Assembly: GCA_947479055.1 (NCBI GenBank) | Contig: CANJYE010000006.1 | Coordinates: 1-64,000 of the forward strand | Length of the DNA: 64,000 bases | From: Erythrobacteraceae bacterium | Lineage (GTDB): Bacteria; Pseudomonadota; Alphaproteobacteria; Sphingomonadales; Sphingomonadaceae | Direction of reading: 5' to 3' | In this document: positions 8,940 to 17,828 of the stretch, one piece after another | Position numbering within the stretch: the stretch's first letter is position 1 | Layout: the number at the start of each line of letters is the position of its first letter | Translations under genes and position numbers: made by a program | The notes under the pieces: model-generated | Database searches by the model: none | Told to the model about the DNA's origin: nothing | The model's input: the letters and a program-made list of their open reading frames with translations, nothing else

Positions 8940-10571
8940 TCACTTGAGGCTGAAGCCGGGGACGGGAGCGGAAGTCACTTCGGCGCGCCTTTCTTCCTTG
9001 CGGGCCTTCTTCGACTTGCGATCATTGTCCGGGGAAGGCAGCGCAGCAGGCTGATCGAGCGAACCGACCTTCGGCTGCTGATCTTCTGACGGCGCCGCTC
9101 TCGGCATCGGGCGGTCCTTGCCGCTTTCACCGTCGGATTCGGCATTCCCGAAGAACTGCTGGAATGCCGTCGGAGCACGGAAGCCGTCGGTTGGCAGCTT
9201 GATGTCGTTCGCATCCACCGGATTGACCAGATAGGGCGTCACAATGATCACCAGCTCGGTCTGGCCCTTGCGGAATTCCGTGGACTTGAACAGATTGCCC
9301 AGGATTGGCAGGTCGCCGGCACCCGGTGTCTTGTCGATCGTGTTCTGCGCATTGTTGCTCATCAGCCCGGCGATCATGAAGCTCTGACCGGAACCGAGTT
9401 CGATCGTCGTTTCAGCCCGGCGCACGGTCAGCGCCGGAACCTGGAAGCCGTTGAGCGTCACCGCGCCCTGGCTCGAAAGCTCGGACACTTCGGGGCGGAC
9501 GCGCATCGAAATGCGGCCATTGGCAAGCACGGTCGGCGTATAGGAAAGACTGACGCCGAACTTCTTGTACTGGATCGAGGTGCTGCCAAGGCCCTGGCTC
9601 ATCGGGATCGGAAATTCGCCACCGGCCAGGAAATCTGCGGTTTCGCCAGACAGGGCAGTCAGATTGGGCTGGGACAGCGTCGTCACCAGGCCCTGCCGCT
9701 CGGCAAGGTCCAGCGCGCCTAGCAGGTCAAGGCCGAGGAAATGTCCGGCAATGCCGAGCGTCGTTCCAGGAGAAATCGGGATAATCCCGGAGCCAGTCCC
9801 GTTCTTCGTCGGGTAATTCCCGAATGCGTCCGGCTGCTTGCTGAAGTCAGGGACCTGGATATTGGGAGAGTTACCGACCCCCAGCGTCTGGTTCGGCCCG
9901 ACATAGAAGTTCGGCGACCAGCCTTGGCGGCCTTGTCCGATACCGGCCTGAAGGCCGCTGGATCCATCCATGCTGGTCAGGTTCGACCCCAGCGCCCGCA
10001 CCAGCGAGCGGCTGACTTCGGCGAATTTCACTTGCAGGTTCACCTGCAGCGGGGTCGACATCTTCAGGCGGCTGATGATGTTGGCCTTGTCACCAAGGAA
10101 GGCCTGCACCAGTCGTTCCACCTCGGCGCCATCTTCCGGCGCGGCGATGGTGCCCGTCAGTAGTACGGTGTTGGTGCCCATGGTCGAAACACTGACCTTG
10201 GCGTCAGGCATCGCCATATTCAGCATCTGGTCGATGCTGTCGATGTTCGATCCGACCCGCAGATTGGCTGACCAGATCACGTTGCCGGAGGCATCGCTGG
10301 CGTAAACGGTCGTCTCGCCTGCCGATTTGCCGAAGACATAAACCTGATGCTGCGACTTGACCTGGACATCGGCGATCTCGTCGTTCGCGACGAAAATGTC
10401 CGACATCCTGCCTGGCACCGACACCAGCTCGCCGCGCCCGGTCGACAGGACGACCTGCTGCTTGGGCTCGGAGACCGACTGGGCCTGGGCCGCGCTGGCG
10501 AAGGTCAGCGCTGTCGGCACTACGGCGCAGGCCGCAGCAGACAGGAGAGTAGTGATAAGGCGGCGTGTCAT
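8940..10571 (-). CDS. cpaC: Tad pilus secretin CpaC/RcpA
   Basis: Outer-membrane secretin through which the Flp pilus would exit. I chose the ATG at 10571 because it follows AGGGG and starts a signal peptide (MTRRLITTLLSAAACAVVP...ASAAQAQS); a frame back to 10637 lacks one. The mature protein has an N-terminal pilus-assembly domain (VVLSTGRGELVSVPGRMSDI) and a BON-like segment. The secretin core follows at about residues 200-470, with NLTALSGETADFLAGGEFPIP, VRPEVSEL and GDLPILGNLFKS. It ends in a charged tail. About 543 aa, normal length, no visible damage. Confidence 0.92.
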   Translation of the reverse strand: MTRRLITTLLSAAACAVVPTALTFASAAQAQSVSEPKQQVVLSTGRGELVSVPGRMSDIFVANDEIADVQVKSQHQVYVFGKSAGETTVYASDASGNVIWSANLRVGSNIDSIDQMLNMAMPDAKVSVSTMGTNTVLLTGTIAAPEDGAEVERLVQAFLGDKANIISRLKMSTPLQVNLQVKFAEVSRSLVRALGSNLTSMDGSSGLQAGIGQGRQGWSPNFYVGPNQTLGVGNSPNIQVPDFSKQPDAFGNYPTKNGTGSGIIPISPGTTLGIAGHFLGLDLLGALDLAERQGLVTTLSQPNLTALSGETADFLAGGEFPIPMSQGLGSTSIQYKKFGVSLSYTPTVLANGRISMRVRPEVSELSSQGAVTLNGFQVPALTVRRAETTIELGSGQSFMIAGLMSNNAQNTIDKTPGAGDLPILGNLFKSTEFRKGQTELVIIVTPYLVNPVDANDIKLPTDGFRAPTAFQQFFGNAESDGESGKDRPMPRAAPSEDQQPKVGSLDQPAALPSPDNDRKSKKARKEERRAEVTSAPVPGFSLK

Positions 10572-10638
10572 GCGTGTGCCCCTGGTTTGCGTCGTCGCGT
10601 TGCGGTGAGCAGCGGTATTTTGTGCACGGCGGTCCATC

Positions 10639-11658
10639 TCACTTCGCTCCGATCGAGACGATGGTGGTGTTCTTGCCGCGCGTCACCCGGACGCTCGGGC
10701 CAAGATCCTTGGGGGCTGCGGCAACGCCAGCCCCACCCGAAGGTGCAGCCCCACCGGCCCCACCGCCGCCGCCGCCGCCATTGCCCTGGCTGGGTACCGA
10801 GGTGCGCTGGAAGCGGGACACGTCGCCGCCGGTGACATAGGTCTCGGCCTTGTCCTGCGGGCGGGTCATCGCGGCGCGCATCGCCTTTTCCTCGTCTTCG
10901 TGGGTGGCGCCTTCGGGCAGCTGCACTTCGCCAGCGGCAATTGCGCGTTCCAGTTCGGACTGGTTGTCGGCGATCGAGCGCAGCGAAAGGCTGAGCGTGC
11001 CGATGGTCTGGGCCACCGCGATCTTTTCGGCGATCTTCGGCGTCACTTCGAGCGTGACAGTGCTGAACTTCTTGACCTTGGTCTTGCCGTCCACCGTGGT
11101 GCTTTCAGTCGACTGGTCAGTCGCCAGCACGCGGATGTTGCGCAGGATCGTTTCGGCAGCCTTCAGTGACGGGCCATCGCCCTTGACCGTCTGGGTCAGG
11201 ACGATGTCGACCCGGTCACCCGGGAAGATGAAGCCTGCAACACCGGTCTTGGCCGAAGTCGGGATCGTCACGGCGCGCATGCCAGGTCCGAGCGCGGCGG
11301 CAAGGAAGCCACGATCGCCCGGCGCGACCAGCGCGCCCTGGGTGATGGGCTCGCCCGCCGTGATCGGATAACGCACGACGGTGCCAAGCAGCTTGTCCAT
11401 GCTGGCTTCGCCTTCAAGGAAGTAGGCGTTGTCGACCATGTCCTTGGGCTACATCTGGAACTTCAGCGCGTCGGCAGTGATGATCGTGCCCACAGGTAGC
11501 GCGCGCTGGCTGACGAGGACCTTGGGGCCCTTCATTTCCCGCGCCTTGGCATCGGCTTCCGGGGTCGATGCGCCCGCGAACATGCTCCGCGCTGCCATCG
11601 CCGTACCGATCGCGATGATCAGCGCTCCAAGCAGCAGAACCAGTTTCTTCTTGTCCAT
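10639..11658 (-). pseudogene. cpaB: cpaB (Flp pilus assembly protein), split by an in-frame amber stop
   Basis: CpaB/RcpC is a periplasmic Tad component with SAF domains. The gene opens at 11658 (MDKKKLVLLLGALIIAIGTA, signal anchor) and reads through a SAF-like segment (VLVSQRALPVGTIITADALK) to TAG at 11449-11451. The same frame continues at once with PKDMVDNAYFLEGEAS and LLGTVVRYPITAGEPIT to the stop at 10639, ending in a Gly-rich region. No base is gained or lost. In relatives I remember, the residue after KFQM is Trp, so TGG to TAG is the simplest explanation. A second start near 11439 would lack the membrane anchor. Confidence 0.8.
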
Positions 11659-11732
11659 GGCGATTTACGCCCCCTCGTTGAACCTGTGGGTTAGTGATGT
11701 GGTGAATACGTCGGCATTGGTTAACATCGGGT

Positions 11733-12227
11733 TCACCCCGCCAACGCCGCTCCTCTTGCGAATGCCGGCCAGTATTGCGCTCCCAGCGCCCAGAGCCCGG
11801 CGAAGGCAATCGCCACGCCATAAGGAACTGCCAGTCTGTCCTTGCGCTTGCGGAAATAGTGCCACCCGGCCAGCACCAGCGTAAGCACCCCTCCGGCCAG
11901 CGCCATGACCATTAGCAGGCGCAGGAACCACAGCGGCTTTATCCAGAGGGCCAGCGCGGTAAGGAGCTTCACATCGCCACCGCCCATCAGCCGGAAGGCA
12001 AACAGGCAAAGCATGACGAGAAAGGCGGCCACGGCCACGCCGACGTGAATCGCCACGCCCGGCCAGAGATGCGCGCCGCTCGCCCACCAGAAAAGCGGTG
12101 CTCCGGCAGCGATTGCCGCATTCAGCCAATTGTCGATCTCGCGCCGACGAATGTCGGTGTACGCGGCGAACGCCAGGGCGATCGCGAGTCCCGCCAGAAG
12201 ATAATAGTGGAAAAAACCGCCTTGCAT
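11733..12227 (-). CDS. cpaA: Prepilin peptidase CpaA/TadV
   Basis: Integral membrane aspartyl protease that trims the Flp prepilin leader. The 164-aa protein has the two catalytic Asp motifs of the family: YTDIRRREIDNWLN after the first membrane helix and the GxGD-type GGGDVKLL near residue 85. Five to six hydrophobic segments are visible. It is the first gene of the Tad locus here, 74 bases ahead of cpaB. No flp pilin gene lies next to it, so the pilin substrate, if any remains, is elsewhere. Confidence 0.88.
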   Translation of the reverse strand: MQGGFFHYYLLAGLAIALAFAAYTDIRRREIDNWLNAAIAAGAPLFWWASGAHLWPGVAIHVGVAVAAFLVMLCLFAFRLMGGGDVKLLTALALWIKPLWFLRLLMVMALAGGVLTLVLAGWHYFRKRKDRLAVPYGVAIAFAGLWALGAQYWPAFARGAALAG

Positions 12228-12374
12228 GGAAGTCCCCCATGGTGCCCATGACGACTTCCTACCGATCAGGGCTTACCAAAAAGTAACCTTGGGCAGGAGG
12301 ATGGAATTAGGGCTGATCAAATTCCGGACGGCGCAACGGTCGGGCCACCTCGCCGGGCAATCCCGGCGTCCGCG

Positions 12375-13295
12375 GTGGAAAGCCGCTGGATGGCAGCGGA
12401 TGGCCATGCCATTCGCCGGATCGACTGGATACCGGGTTGCGGCGAAGCGCGCGGTTCGCTGCTGTTCATGCCCGGGCGCGGCGATGCCTATGAGAAATAT
12501 CTCGAAACGCTCGATGGCTGGGCCGTGCAGGGCTGGCGGGTAACTGCTGCCGACTGGCGCGGGCAGGCAGGATCGGGCCGACTGGGGCTGGACGACGTCA
12601 CCGGGCACATCGACGATTTCGCGACATGGATTTCCGATCTCGCCGCATTCTGGCGCGAGTGGAAAGGGCAGACGCCCGGGCCGCATGTGCTTGTCGGGCA
12701 TTCGATGGGCGGCCATCTGGCGCTGCGGGCGGCGGTGGAACGGCTGGTTGATCCCGACGCGCTGGTGCTGTCCGCCCCGATGCTCGGCATGGGCTCCATT
12801 CCCTTGCCGCTGATGGTGCTGCATGGCGTCGCCCGGCTGATGTGCCTGATCGGCGATCCGCGCCGTCCGGCCTGGAAGTGGAGCGAGAAGCCTGGCCAGT
12901 TGCCCGCTGACCGAAGCAAGCTGTTGACCCACGATGCCGGGCGTTATGCCGATGAGGTTTGGTGGCGCGCGCATCGTCCCGAACTGGTCATGGGGCCGGG
13001 CAGTTGGGGCTGGATCGAGCGTGCCTACGCCTCGATCCGGGCCATGGAACGGCGCGGAGTTCTTGAGGCGATGATGGTCCCGGCCCAGCTTCTGGTGGGG
13101 AGCGAGGACCGGCTGGTCGATCCACGCGCGGCGGTGCGGGCCGCCGGGCGGCTCCCGCGCGGTGAGCTGGTGCAATTCGGCAAGGAGGCCCGCCACGAGA
13201 TCCTGCGCGAAGTGAACCTGGTCCGCGACCGGGCTTTGGCCGCGATCGCGACATTTCTCGACCGGGTCGCACCGCCCTGGCAGGCGCGCGCGTGA
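12375..13295 (+). CDS. Alpha/beta hydrolase, lysophospholipase-like
   Basis: Predicted serine hydrolase of about 306 aa, cytosolic (no signal peptide). The nucleophile elbow is GHSMGG near residue 113, with an acid in VGSEDRLVDP and the His in EARHEILREV, giving a full catalytic triad. The N-terminal GSLLFMPGRGDAYEKYLETL resembles the oxyanion region of monoglyceride lipase/PldB-type lysophospholipases. I give the GTG at 12375; an ATG at 12390 is equally possible. Its stop overlaps the GTG of the next gene, so the two are probably co-translated. Substrate unknown. Confidence 0.8.
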   Translation: MESRWMAADGHAIRRIDWIPGCGEARGSLLFMPGRGDAYEKYLETLDGWAVQGWRVTAADWRGQAGSGRLGLDDVTGHIDDFATWISDLAAFWREWKGQTPGPHVLVGHSMGGHLALRAAVERLVDPDALVLSAPMLGMGSIPLPLMVLHGVARLMCLIGDPRRPAWKWSEKPGQLPADRSKLLTHDAGRYADEVWWRAHRPELVMGPGSWGWIERAYASIRAMERRGVLEAMMVPAQLLVGSEDRLVDPRAAVRAAGRLPRGELVQFGKEARHEILREVNLVRDRALAAIATFLDRVAPPWQARA

Positions 13296-14410
13296 CCCGG
13301 CCAAAGCTGGACAATCGCTATGACATGGTCATTGCCGGTGCCGGAATGGCAGGGGCAAGCCTCGCCGCCGAACTGGCCCCGCATGCACACGTGCTGTTGC
13401 TCGAAGCGGAGGACCATCCCGGAATGCACGCCACCGGGCGGTCTGCGGCGTTCTGGATGCAAAGCTATGGCGGCGCGGCGATCTTGCCATTGACAGCTGC
13501 ATCCGGGGCCTGCCTTGCCGGGCTCGGATTCCTGACCGACCGCTGCGCCCTGCATATTGGCCGGACCTGCGATATTGCCACGCTCGAACGTTTCGAACAG
13601 GAATATTCGGCGGCAGGCATCGGTCTGAAGCGACTGGACCGCAGCGGGATCGAGGCGCTGGTGCCCGGTCTGCGCGAGGGCTGGATCGCTGGCCTGCTGG
13701 AAGGTGATGCGAAGGACATCGATGTCGCGGGGCTCCACCAGCATTATCTGGCGCTGGCCCACCGCAGCGGGGCGCAGATCCGCTGCCGGGCCGGTCTTGT
13801 CAGCGCAGAGCGGGAGACGGAGGGCTGGCTGCTGACCCTTGCCGACGGCAGCCGATTGCGCTGCGAGACGCTGGTCAACGCTGCCGGGGCATGGGCGGAC
13901 GAGGTCGCGCGGCTGGCTGGCGTTCGACCGCTGGGCATCCAGCCGCTGCGCCGGACCATGGTGCAATTGAGGACGGGGCGCAATGTTCCGGACGATCTCC
14001 CACTGGTGCTTGGCATTGACGGCAGTTTCTATTTCAAGCCGGAAGGCGGGCGATTGTGGCTGACGCCGCATGATGAACATCCAAGCCCACCCTGCGACGC
14101 CGTAGCGGAAGAGATCGATGTAGCGATCGCGATCGACCGGCTGGAGCAAGTGATCGACTGGCCGGTGCGCCGGGTCGAGCACAAATGGGCGGGCCTGCGA
14201 AGTTTCGCGCCCGATCGCATACCGATCTACGGCCGGGACGAACGACAACCGGGGTTCTTCTGGTTTGCCGGACAGGGCGGTTTCGGCATCCAGACCGCAC
14301 CTGCCGCAGCGCGCCTGGCGGCCCAGCAGTTGCTGGGCCTTCCCTACGACGCGATGACCGGGCAGCTTGACCCGGCGCGCTATGATCCGGCGCGGTTCGG
14401 CTGGAAATGA
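13292..14410 (+). CDS. FAD-dependent oxidoreductase (D-amino-acid dehydrogenase-like, DAO family)
   Basis: 372-aa flavoprotein of the DAO superfamily. An N-terminal dinucleotide-binding motif (VIAGAGMAGASLAAEL, about residues 13-28) is followed by an ATGRSAAFW segment, an NAAGAWADEVARLAG motif typical of DAO enzymes, and a C-terminal FAD contact (WFAGQGGFGIQTAPAAARL). It probably oxidises an amine or 2-hydroxy acid. The GTG start overlaps the hydrolase stop by 4 bases. Glycine-oxidase, DadA-like and hydroxyglutarate-oxidase activities cannot be separated from sequence. Confidence 0.82.
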   Translation: MTRPKLDNRYDMVIAGAGMAGASLAAELAPHAHVLLLEAEDHPGMHATGRSAAFWMQSYGGAAILPLTAASGACLAGLGFLTDRCALHIGRTCDIATLERFEQEYSAAGIGLKRLDRSGIEALVPGLREGWIAGLLEGDAKDIDVAGLHQHYLALAHRSGAQIRCRAGLVSAERETEGWLLTLADGSRLRCETLVNAAGAWADEVARLAGVRPLGIQPLRRTMVQLRTGRNVPDDLPLVLGIDGSFYFKPEGGRLWLTPHDEHPSPPCDAVAEEIDVAIAIDRLEQVIDWPVRRVEHKWAGLRSFAPDRIPIYGRDERQPGFFWFAGQGGFGIQTAPAAARLAAQQLLGLPYDAMTGQLDPARYDPARFGWK

Positions 14411-14457
14411 TGGAAAAGGCTGCTAATCTGGGCTTCCCCACGGGTAGGAGATCACAG

Positions 14458-14637
14458 ATGGCCCATCGTTTCGAAATCCGGAAAAACAAGAACGGCGAAT
14501 TTGTCGCCTATTTCTGCCACAACAGCGAAACGATCTTCTGGACCGAAGGCTACAGCAGCAAGGCCGGTGCCAAGAACGCGATCGAATCGATCCAGAAGAA
14601 CGGCCCGGGCGCGGAAACGGTCGAAAACCTCGATTGA
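14458..14637 (+). CDS. YegP-type DUF1508 small protein
   Basis: A 59-aa protein consisting of one DUF1508 repeat: HRFEIRKNKNGEFVAYF, then SETIFWTEGYSSKAGAKNAI. The family has a small beta-beta-alpha fold and an unclear role, possibly stress-related. The ATG at 14458 follows GGAG 8 bases upstream and matches the usual start. A frame back to 14407 overlaps the previous gene and lacks homologous sequence. It is convergent with rnhA. Confidence 0.82.
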   Translation: MAHRFEIRKNKNGEFVAYFCHNSETIFWTEGYSSKAGAKNAIESIQKNGPGAETVENLD

Positions 14638-14665
14638 GCGTGATGCGCGCTACCCGGCGCTTACC

Positions 14666-15103
14666 TCATCCCTTGGCCGCAAGCGCGGCATCGCTGGCAA
14701 GCTTGTCGACAAGCTCGTTCTCAGGATGCCCGTCATGCCCCTTGACCCAGTGCCATTCGACCTTGTGCCGACCGGAAGCGGCGATCAGTTCATGCCACAG
14801 GTCGGCGTTGCGCACCGGCTCGCGGCTGGAATTGATCCAGCCCTTGCGCTTCCAGCCGTGGACCCACTTGGTGATGCCGTCGATGACATATTTGCTGTCG
14901 GTATAGAGATCGACCGCGCAGGGTTCGATCAGCGCGTTCAGCGCGCGGATCGCGGCGGTCATTTCCATGCGGTTGTTGGTGGTCGCCGGATCGGAACCTG
15001 ACATTTCCTTGTGGTGTGGACCCATCCGCAGCAGTGCGCCCCAACCGCCGGGGCCGGGATTGCCCTTGCAGGCACCATCGGTGAAGATTTCGACCCGCTT
15101 CAT
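14666..15103 (-). CDS. rnhA: Ribonuclease HI
   Basis: Cleaves the RNA strand of RNA-DNA hybrids. The 145-aa product has the full catalytic set: Asp9 in [16 protein letters not shown], Glu47 in [13 protein letters not shown], Asp69 in [12 protein letters not shown], His123 in [10 protein letters not shown] and Asp133 in LVDKLA. The length is normal for a single-domain RNase HI. Its start overlaps the thrB stop by 4 bases (ATGA), so it is translationally coupled to thrB, an arrangement seen in other alphaproteobacteria. Confidence 0.97.
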   Translation of the reverse strand: MKRVEIFTDGACKGNPGPGGWGALLRMGPHHKEMSGSDPATTNNRMEMTAAIRALNALIEPCAVDLYTDSKYVIDGITKWVHGWKRKGWINSSREPVRNADLWHELIAASGRHKVEWHWVKGHDGHPENELVDKLASDAALAAKG

Positions 15104-16062
15104 GGCCGGAACGCCAAATCCCCGGCACCCTGGTAGAACACCAGCCGACGGGCAAAGGCCATCGGGTCCTTGCGGGTGACCAGCGCATCGGCCGGTGTAT
15201 GCAGCCAGTCATAGGCGCGGGTCGAAAGGAAGCGCATGGCCGCGCCGCGCGCCAGCACAGGCAAGGCAGCTCGTTCGGCGGCGGACAGCGGGCGTACGCT
15301 TTCGTAGCCAGCCAGCAGCGCTGCCGAAATCTGGGGTGAGAAATTGCGGCCATGGGCGTCAAAGCACCAGGCGGCGTGGGTCACCGCCACATCATAGGCG
15401 GTGATGTCGGTGCATGCGAAATAGAAGTCGATCAGCCCGCTGACCGCGCTGCCCAGCATCAGCACATTGTCCGGGAAAAGATCGGCGTGGATCACCGACC
15501 GCGGCAGATCGTCCGGCCATCGCTCGCGCAGGAAGGCGCATTCCCCGGCAACCAGTTCCGGCAGGACAGGGTCGATCCGGGCAAGCCCCGAATCGCCGCA
15601 TTCATCCAGAAGGGCTTTCCAGCCGGAACGACCCAGACCGTTCTCCCGCGAGCCGGCGAAATCGAGCGAGGCGAGGTGGACGCCGGCCAGTGCCGCCCCC
15701 ACCGCATAGGCCTGCGCCGTCTGCGGATGGTCCACCGAGATGCCGGGCAGGAATTCGATCAGTGCCACTGCCTTCCCGCCGATCATGCGGAAGGCCTGGC
15801 CGGCGCGATCATGGATGGTGCGCGGCACGGGGCAATCCCGGGCGGCGAGGTGATCGAGCAGGCCGAGGAAGAACGGCAGGTCCGACAGCTCGGTGCGGCT
15901 TTCATACATGGTCAGAATGAAACGGTCCCGGGCGGTGTCGACCAGCCAGTTGCTGTTGGACACCCCTTCGGCGATGCCCTTGGCCGAAACCAGTTCGCCG
16001 ACGCCATATTCGGCGATCAGGATGGCAAGGTCCTCGGCGCTGAGGTGGGTATAGACGGCCAT
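15100..16062 (-). CDS. thrB: Homoserine kinase (aminoglycoside-phosphotransferase fold)
   Basis: Phosphorylates homoserine in threonine synthesis. The 320-aa protein is the kinase-like ThrB found in proteobacteria that lack a GHMP ThrB. It starts [20 protein letters not shown] with the [13 protein letters not shown] nucleotide loop. The catalytic Brenner-type motif is [13 protein letters not shown], and the metal-binding Asp lies in [11 protein letters not shown]. The ispH stop is 13 bases upstream, and rnhA follows with an overlap, so ispH-thrB-rnhA look like one operon. Confidence 0.94.
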   Translation of the reverse strand: MAVYTHLSAEDLAILIAEYGVGELVSAKGIAEGVSNSNWLVDTARDRFILTMYESRTELSDLPFFLGLLDHLAARDCPVPRTIHDRAGQAFRMIGGKAVALIEFLPGISVDHPQTAQAYAVGAALAGVHLASLDFAGSRENGLGRSGWKALLDECGDSGLARIDPVLPELVAGECAFLRERWPDDLPRSVIHADLFPDNVLMLGSAVSGLIDFYFACTDITAYDVAVTHAAWCFDAHGRNFSPQISAALLAGYESVRPLSAAERAALPVLARGAAMRFLSTRAYDWLHTPADALVTRKDPMAFARRLVFYQGAGDLAFRP

Positions 16063-16075
16063 CGGAAACTTGCCC

Positions 16076-17050
16076 TCAATCGATCAACTGGCGCGGGAGC
16101 TTGAAGATCATCTTCTCCTCGGCGGTGACGAGCGTGTGTTCCTCTAGTGCACGCCAGCGCGATAGCAGGTCCACCACTTCGCGGACCAGTTCTTCCGGGG
16201 CCGATGCGCCCGCGGTGAGGCCGACCGTTTCCACGCCTTCGATCCAGGCGGGATCGATCTCGCTGGCGCGCTGGATCAGCCGGGCCTGCGCGCCGCAGCG
16301 TTCGGCCACTTCGACCAACCGCAGCGAATTGGAACTGTTGGGCGCGCCGATCACCAGCACCAGTTCGGCCCCGGCCGCGATCACTTTCACAGCCGCCTGC
16401 CGGTTGGACGTGGCGTAGCAGATATCCTCGGCCTTGGGCGCGACAATCCCGGGATAGCGGGCTTGCAGGGCGGCAATGATCCGGGCGGTGTCATCGACCG
16501 AAAGCGTCGTCTGGCTAAGATAGGCCAGTTGCGCGTCGGACGGGAAATCCAGCGTGGCGACATCGTCTTCGGTTTCGACGAGAGTGATGGTGCCGACGGG
16601 AACCTGCCCCAGCGTTCCGATCACTTCGGGATGGCCGCGATGGCCGATGAAGATGATGTGCCGCCCGGCCTCAATCTGGCGTTCGGCCTGGCGATGGACC
16701 TTGCTGACCAGCGGGCAGGTGGCATCGACATAGCGCAGGCCGCGCAATTCTGCCTCGGCCGGGACGTGCTTGGGGACGCCATGCGCGCTGAACACCACCG
16801 GCACGCCGTCGGGCACTTCGTCAAGTTCCTCCACGAAAATCGCGCCCTTGGCTTTCAGCCCATCAACCACAAAGCGGTTGTGGACGATTTCGTGGCGGAC
16901 ATAGACCGGCGCACCGAAGCGGTCGAGCGCCCGCTCCACGATCTCGATCGCGCGGTCCACGCCTGCGCAGAAACCGCGCGGGGCGGCGATCAGCAGGGTC
17001 AGCGGCCGGAGCGCAGGTTTGCCGGACTCTTCTTGAAATGGTGCGTTCAT
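16076..17050 (-). CDS. ispH: 4-hydroxy-3-methylbut-2-enyl diphosphate reductase
   Basis: Last enzyme of the MEP isoprenoid pathway, an iron-sulfur reductase making IPP and DMAPP. The three cluster-binding cysteines are present: Cys28 in [13 protein letters not shown], Cys112 in [11 protein letters not shown] and Cys211 in [10 protein letters not shown]. The substrate-binding His residues are also there ([11 protein letters not shown] and SAHGVP). The 324-aa length is normal. It heads an ispH-thrB-rnhA run on the minus strand and is divergent from the lipoprotein at 17123, with about 70 bases between. Confidence 0.97.
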   Translation of the reverse strand: MNAPFQEESGKPALRPLTLLIAAPRGFCAGVDRAIEIVERALDRFGAPVYVRHEIVHNRFVVDGLKAKGAIFVEELDEVPDGVPVVFSAHGVPKHVPAEAELRGLRYVDATCPLVSKVHRQAERQIEAGRHIIFIGHRGHPEVIGTLGQVPVGTITLVETEDDVATLDFPSDAQLAYLSQTTLSVDDTARIIAALQARYPGIVAPKAEDICYATSNRQAAVKVIAAGAELVLVIGAPNSSNSLRLVEVAERCGAQARLIQRASEIDPAWIEGVETVGLTAGASAPEELVREVVDLLSRWRALEEHTLVTAEEKMIFKLPRQLID

Positions 17051-17122
17051 GCCTGCGCCTCTAGCCGTTGTGCCCGCCGCGCGAAAGGGCTAGGGCTGCA
17101 CCCGATTGATGCACGAGGAACC

Positions 17123-17782
17123 ATGATGATCGCTCGCCTTCGCCTTTTTGTCGCCATTGCCGCAGTCGCTGCGCTCGCCGGCTGCAAGTCCAAGGGTGAT
17201 ATCGTCGTTGAGGAAGGCATCGGCATTACCGCGCTGCGGACCGTCTGCCCGGCCGTGGGCGTGCCCGACTATACTGGCGACATCACGCTGTTCTCCCGCC
17301 CCGGCGCGCGGACCGCCGATGCGATCGACCTTACCGCCAACATCACCAACCTGCGTATGCACTGCGACGAGGCCGCTGGAGGCAGTGACATTTACGCGAC
17401 GGTCGATTTCGACGTTTTCGCCCGCCGCACGGATGTCGGCACCTCGCGCGCGGTGACGCTGCCCTATTTTTCCACCGTCGTGCGCGGTGGCAGCGCGGTT
17501 CTGGCCAAGCGCGTCGGCACCGTGACGCTGAATTTTGCACCCGGCCAGGAACGGGCGCAGGCGCGCGGCTCTGCCGGGGCCGTGGTCAACCGCGCCGAGG
17601 CGACCCTGCCTGCGGATATCCGCGACAAGATCACCCGCAAGCGCAAGTCCGGCGATTATGACGCCGCAATCGACCCGCTGACCCTGCCCGAGGTCAAGGC
17701 CGCGATTGCCCGCGCCAGCTTTGAACTGCTGGTCGGCTTCCAGCTGGATGACAAGCAACTGGCCTATAACGCCACGCGCTAA
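17123..17782 (+). CDS. Uncharacterised lipoprotein upstream of argS
   Basis: A 219-aa protein with a signal peptide and lipobox ([13 protein letters not shown]), so it is predicted to be lipid-anchored in the periplasm. The ATG at 17123 follows a CGAGGAA site; the long frame upstream is the shadow of ispH. The mature part is mostly predicted beta-strand ([34 protein letters not shown]), followed by a basic [19 protein letters not shown] stretch and a C-terminal [19 protein letters not shown] know of similar proteins in sphingomonads but no function. It lies 46 bases ahead of argS and may be co-transcribed. Confidence 0.8.
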   Translation: MMIARLRLFVAIAAVAALAGCKSKGDIVVEEGIGITALRTVCPAVGVPDYTGDITLFSRPGARTADAIDLTANITNLRMHCDEAAGGSDIYATVDFDVFARRTDVGTSRAVTLPYFSTVVRGGSAVLAKRVGTVTLNFAPGQERAQARGSAGAVVNRAEATLPADIRDKITRKRKSGDYDAAIDPLTLPEVKAAIARASFELLVGFQLDDKQLAYNATR

Positions 17783-17828
17783 GCTCGGGCCTTTCCCCGA
17801 ACGGCCAAACCCGCTAACCGCCGGGCCC

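Noticed and set aside
6393-11451. Possible amber (TAG) recoding explaining the stops in cpaB and tadC
   Set aside because: Several healthy genes here use TAG as their normal stop (the TonB receptor, bpt, tatC, the SPOR protein and both zinc-ribbon genes), so TAG is an ordinary terminator in this genome. No pyrrolysine-type machinery or suppressor tRNA is visible.
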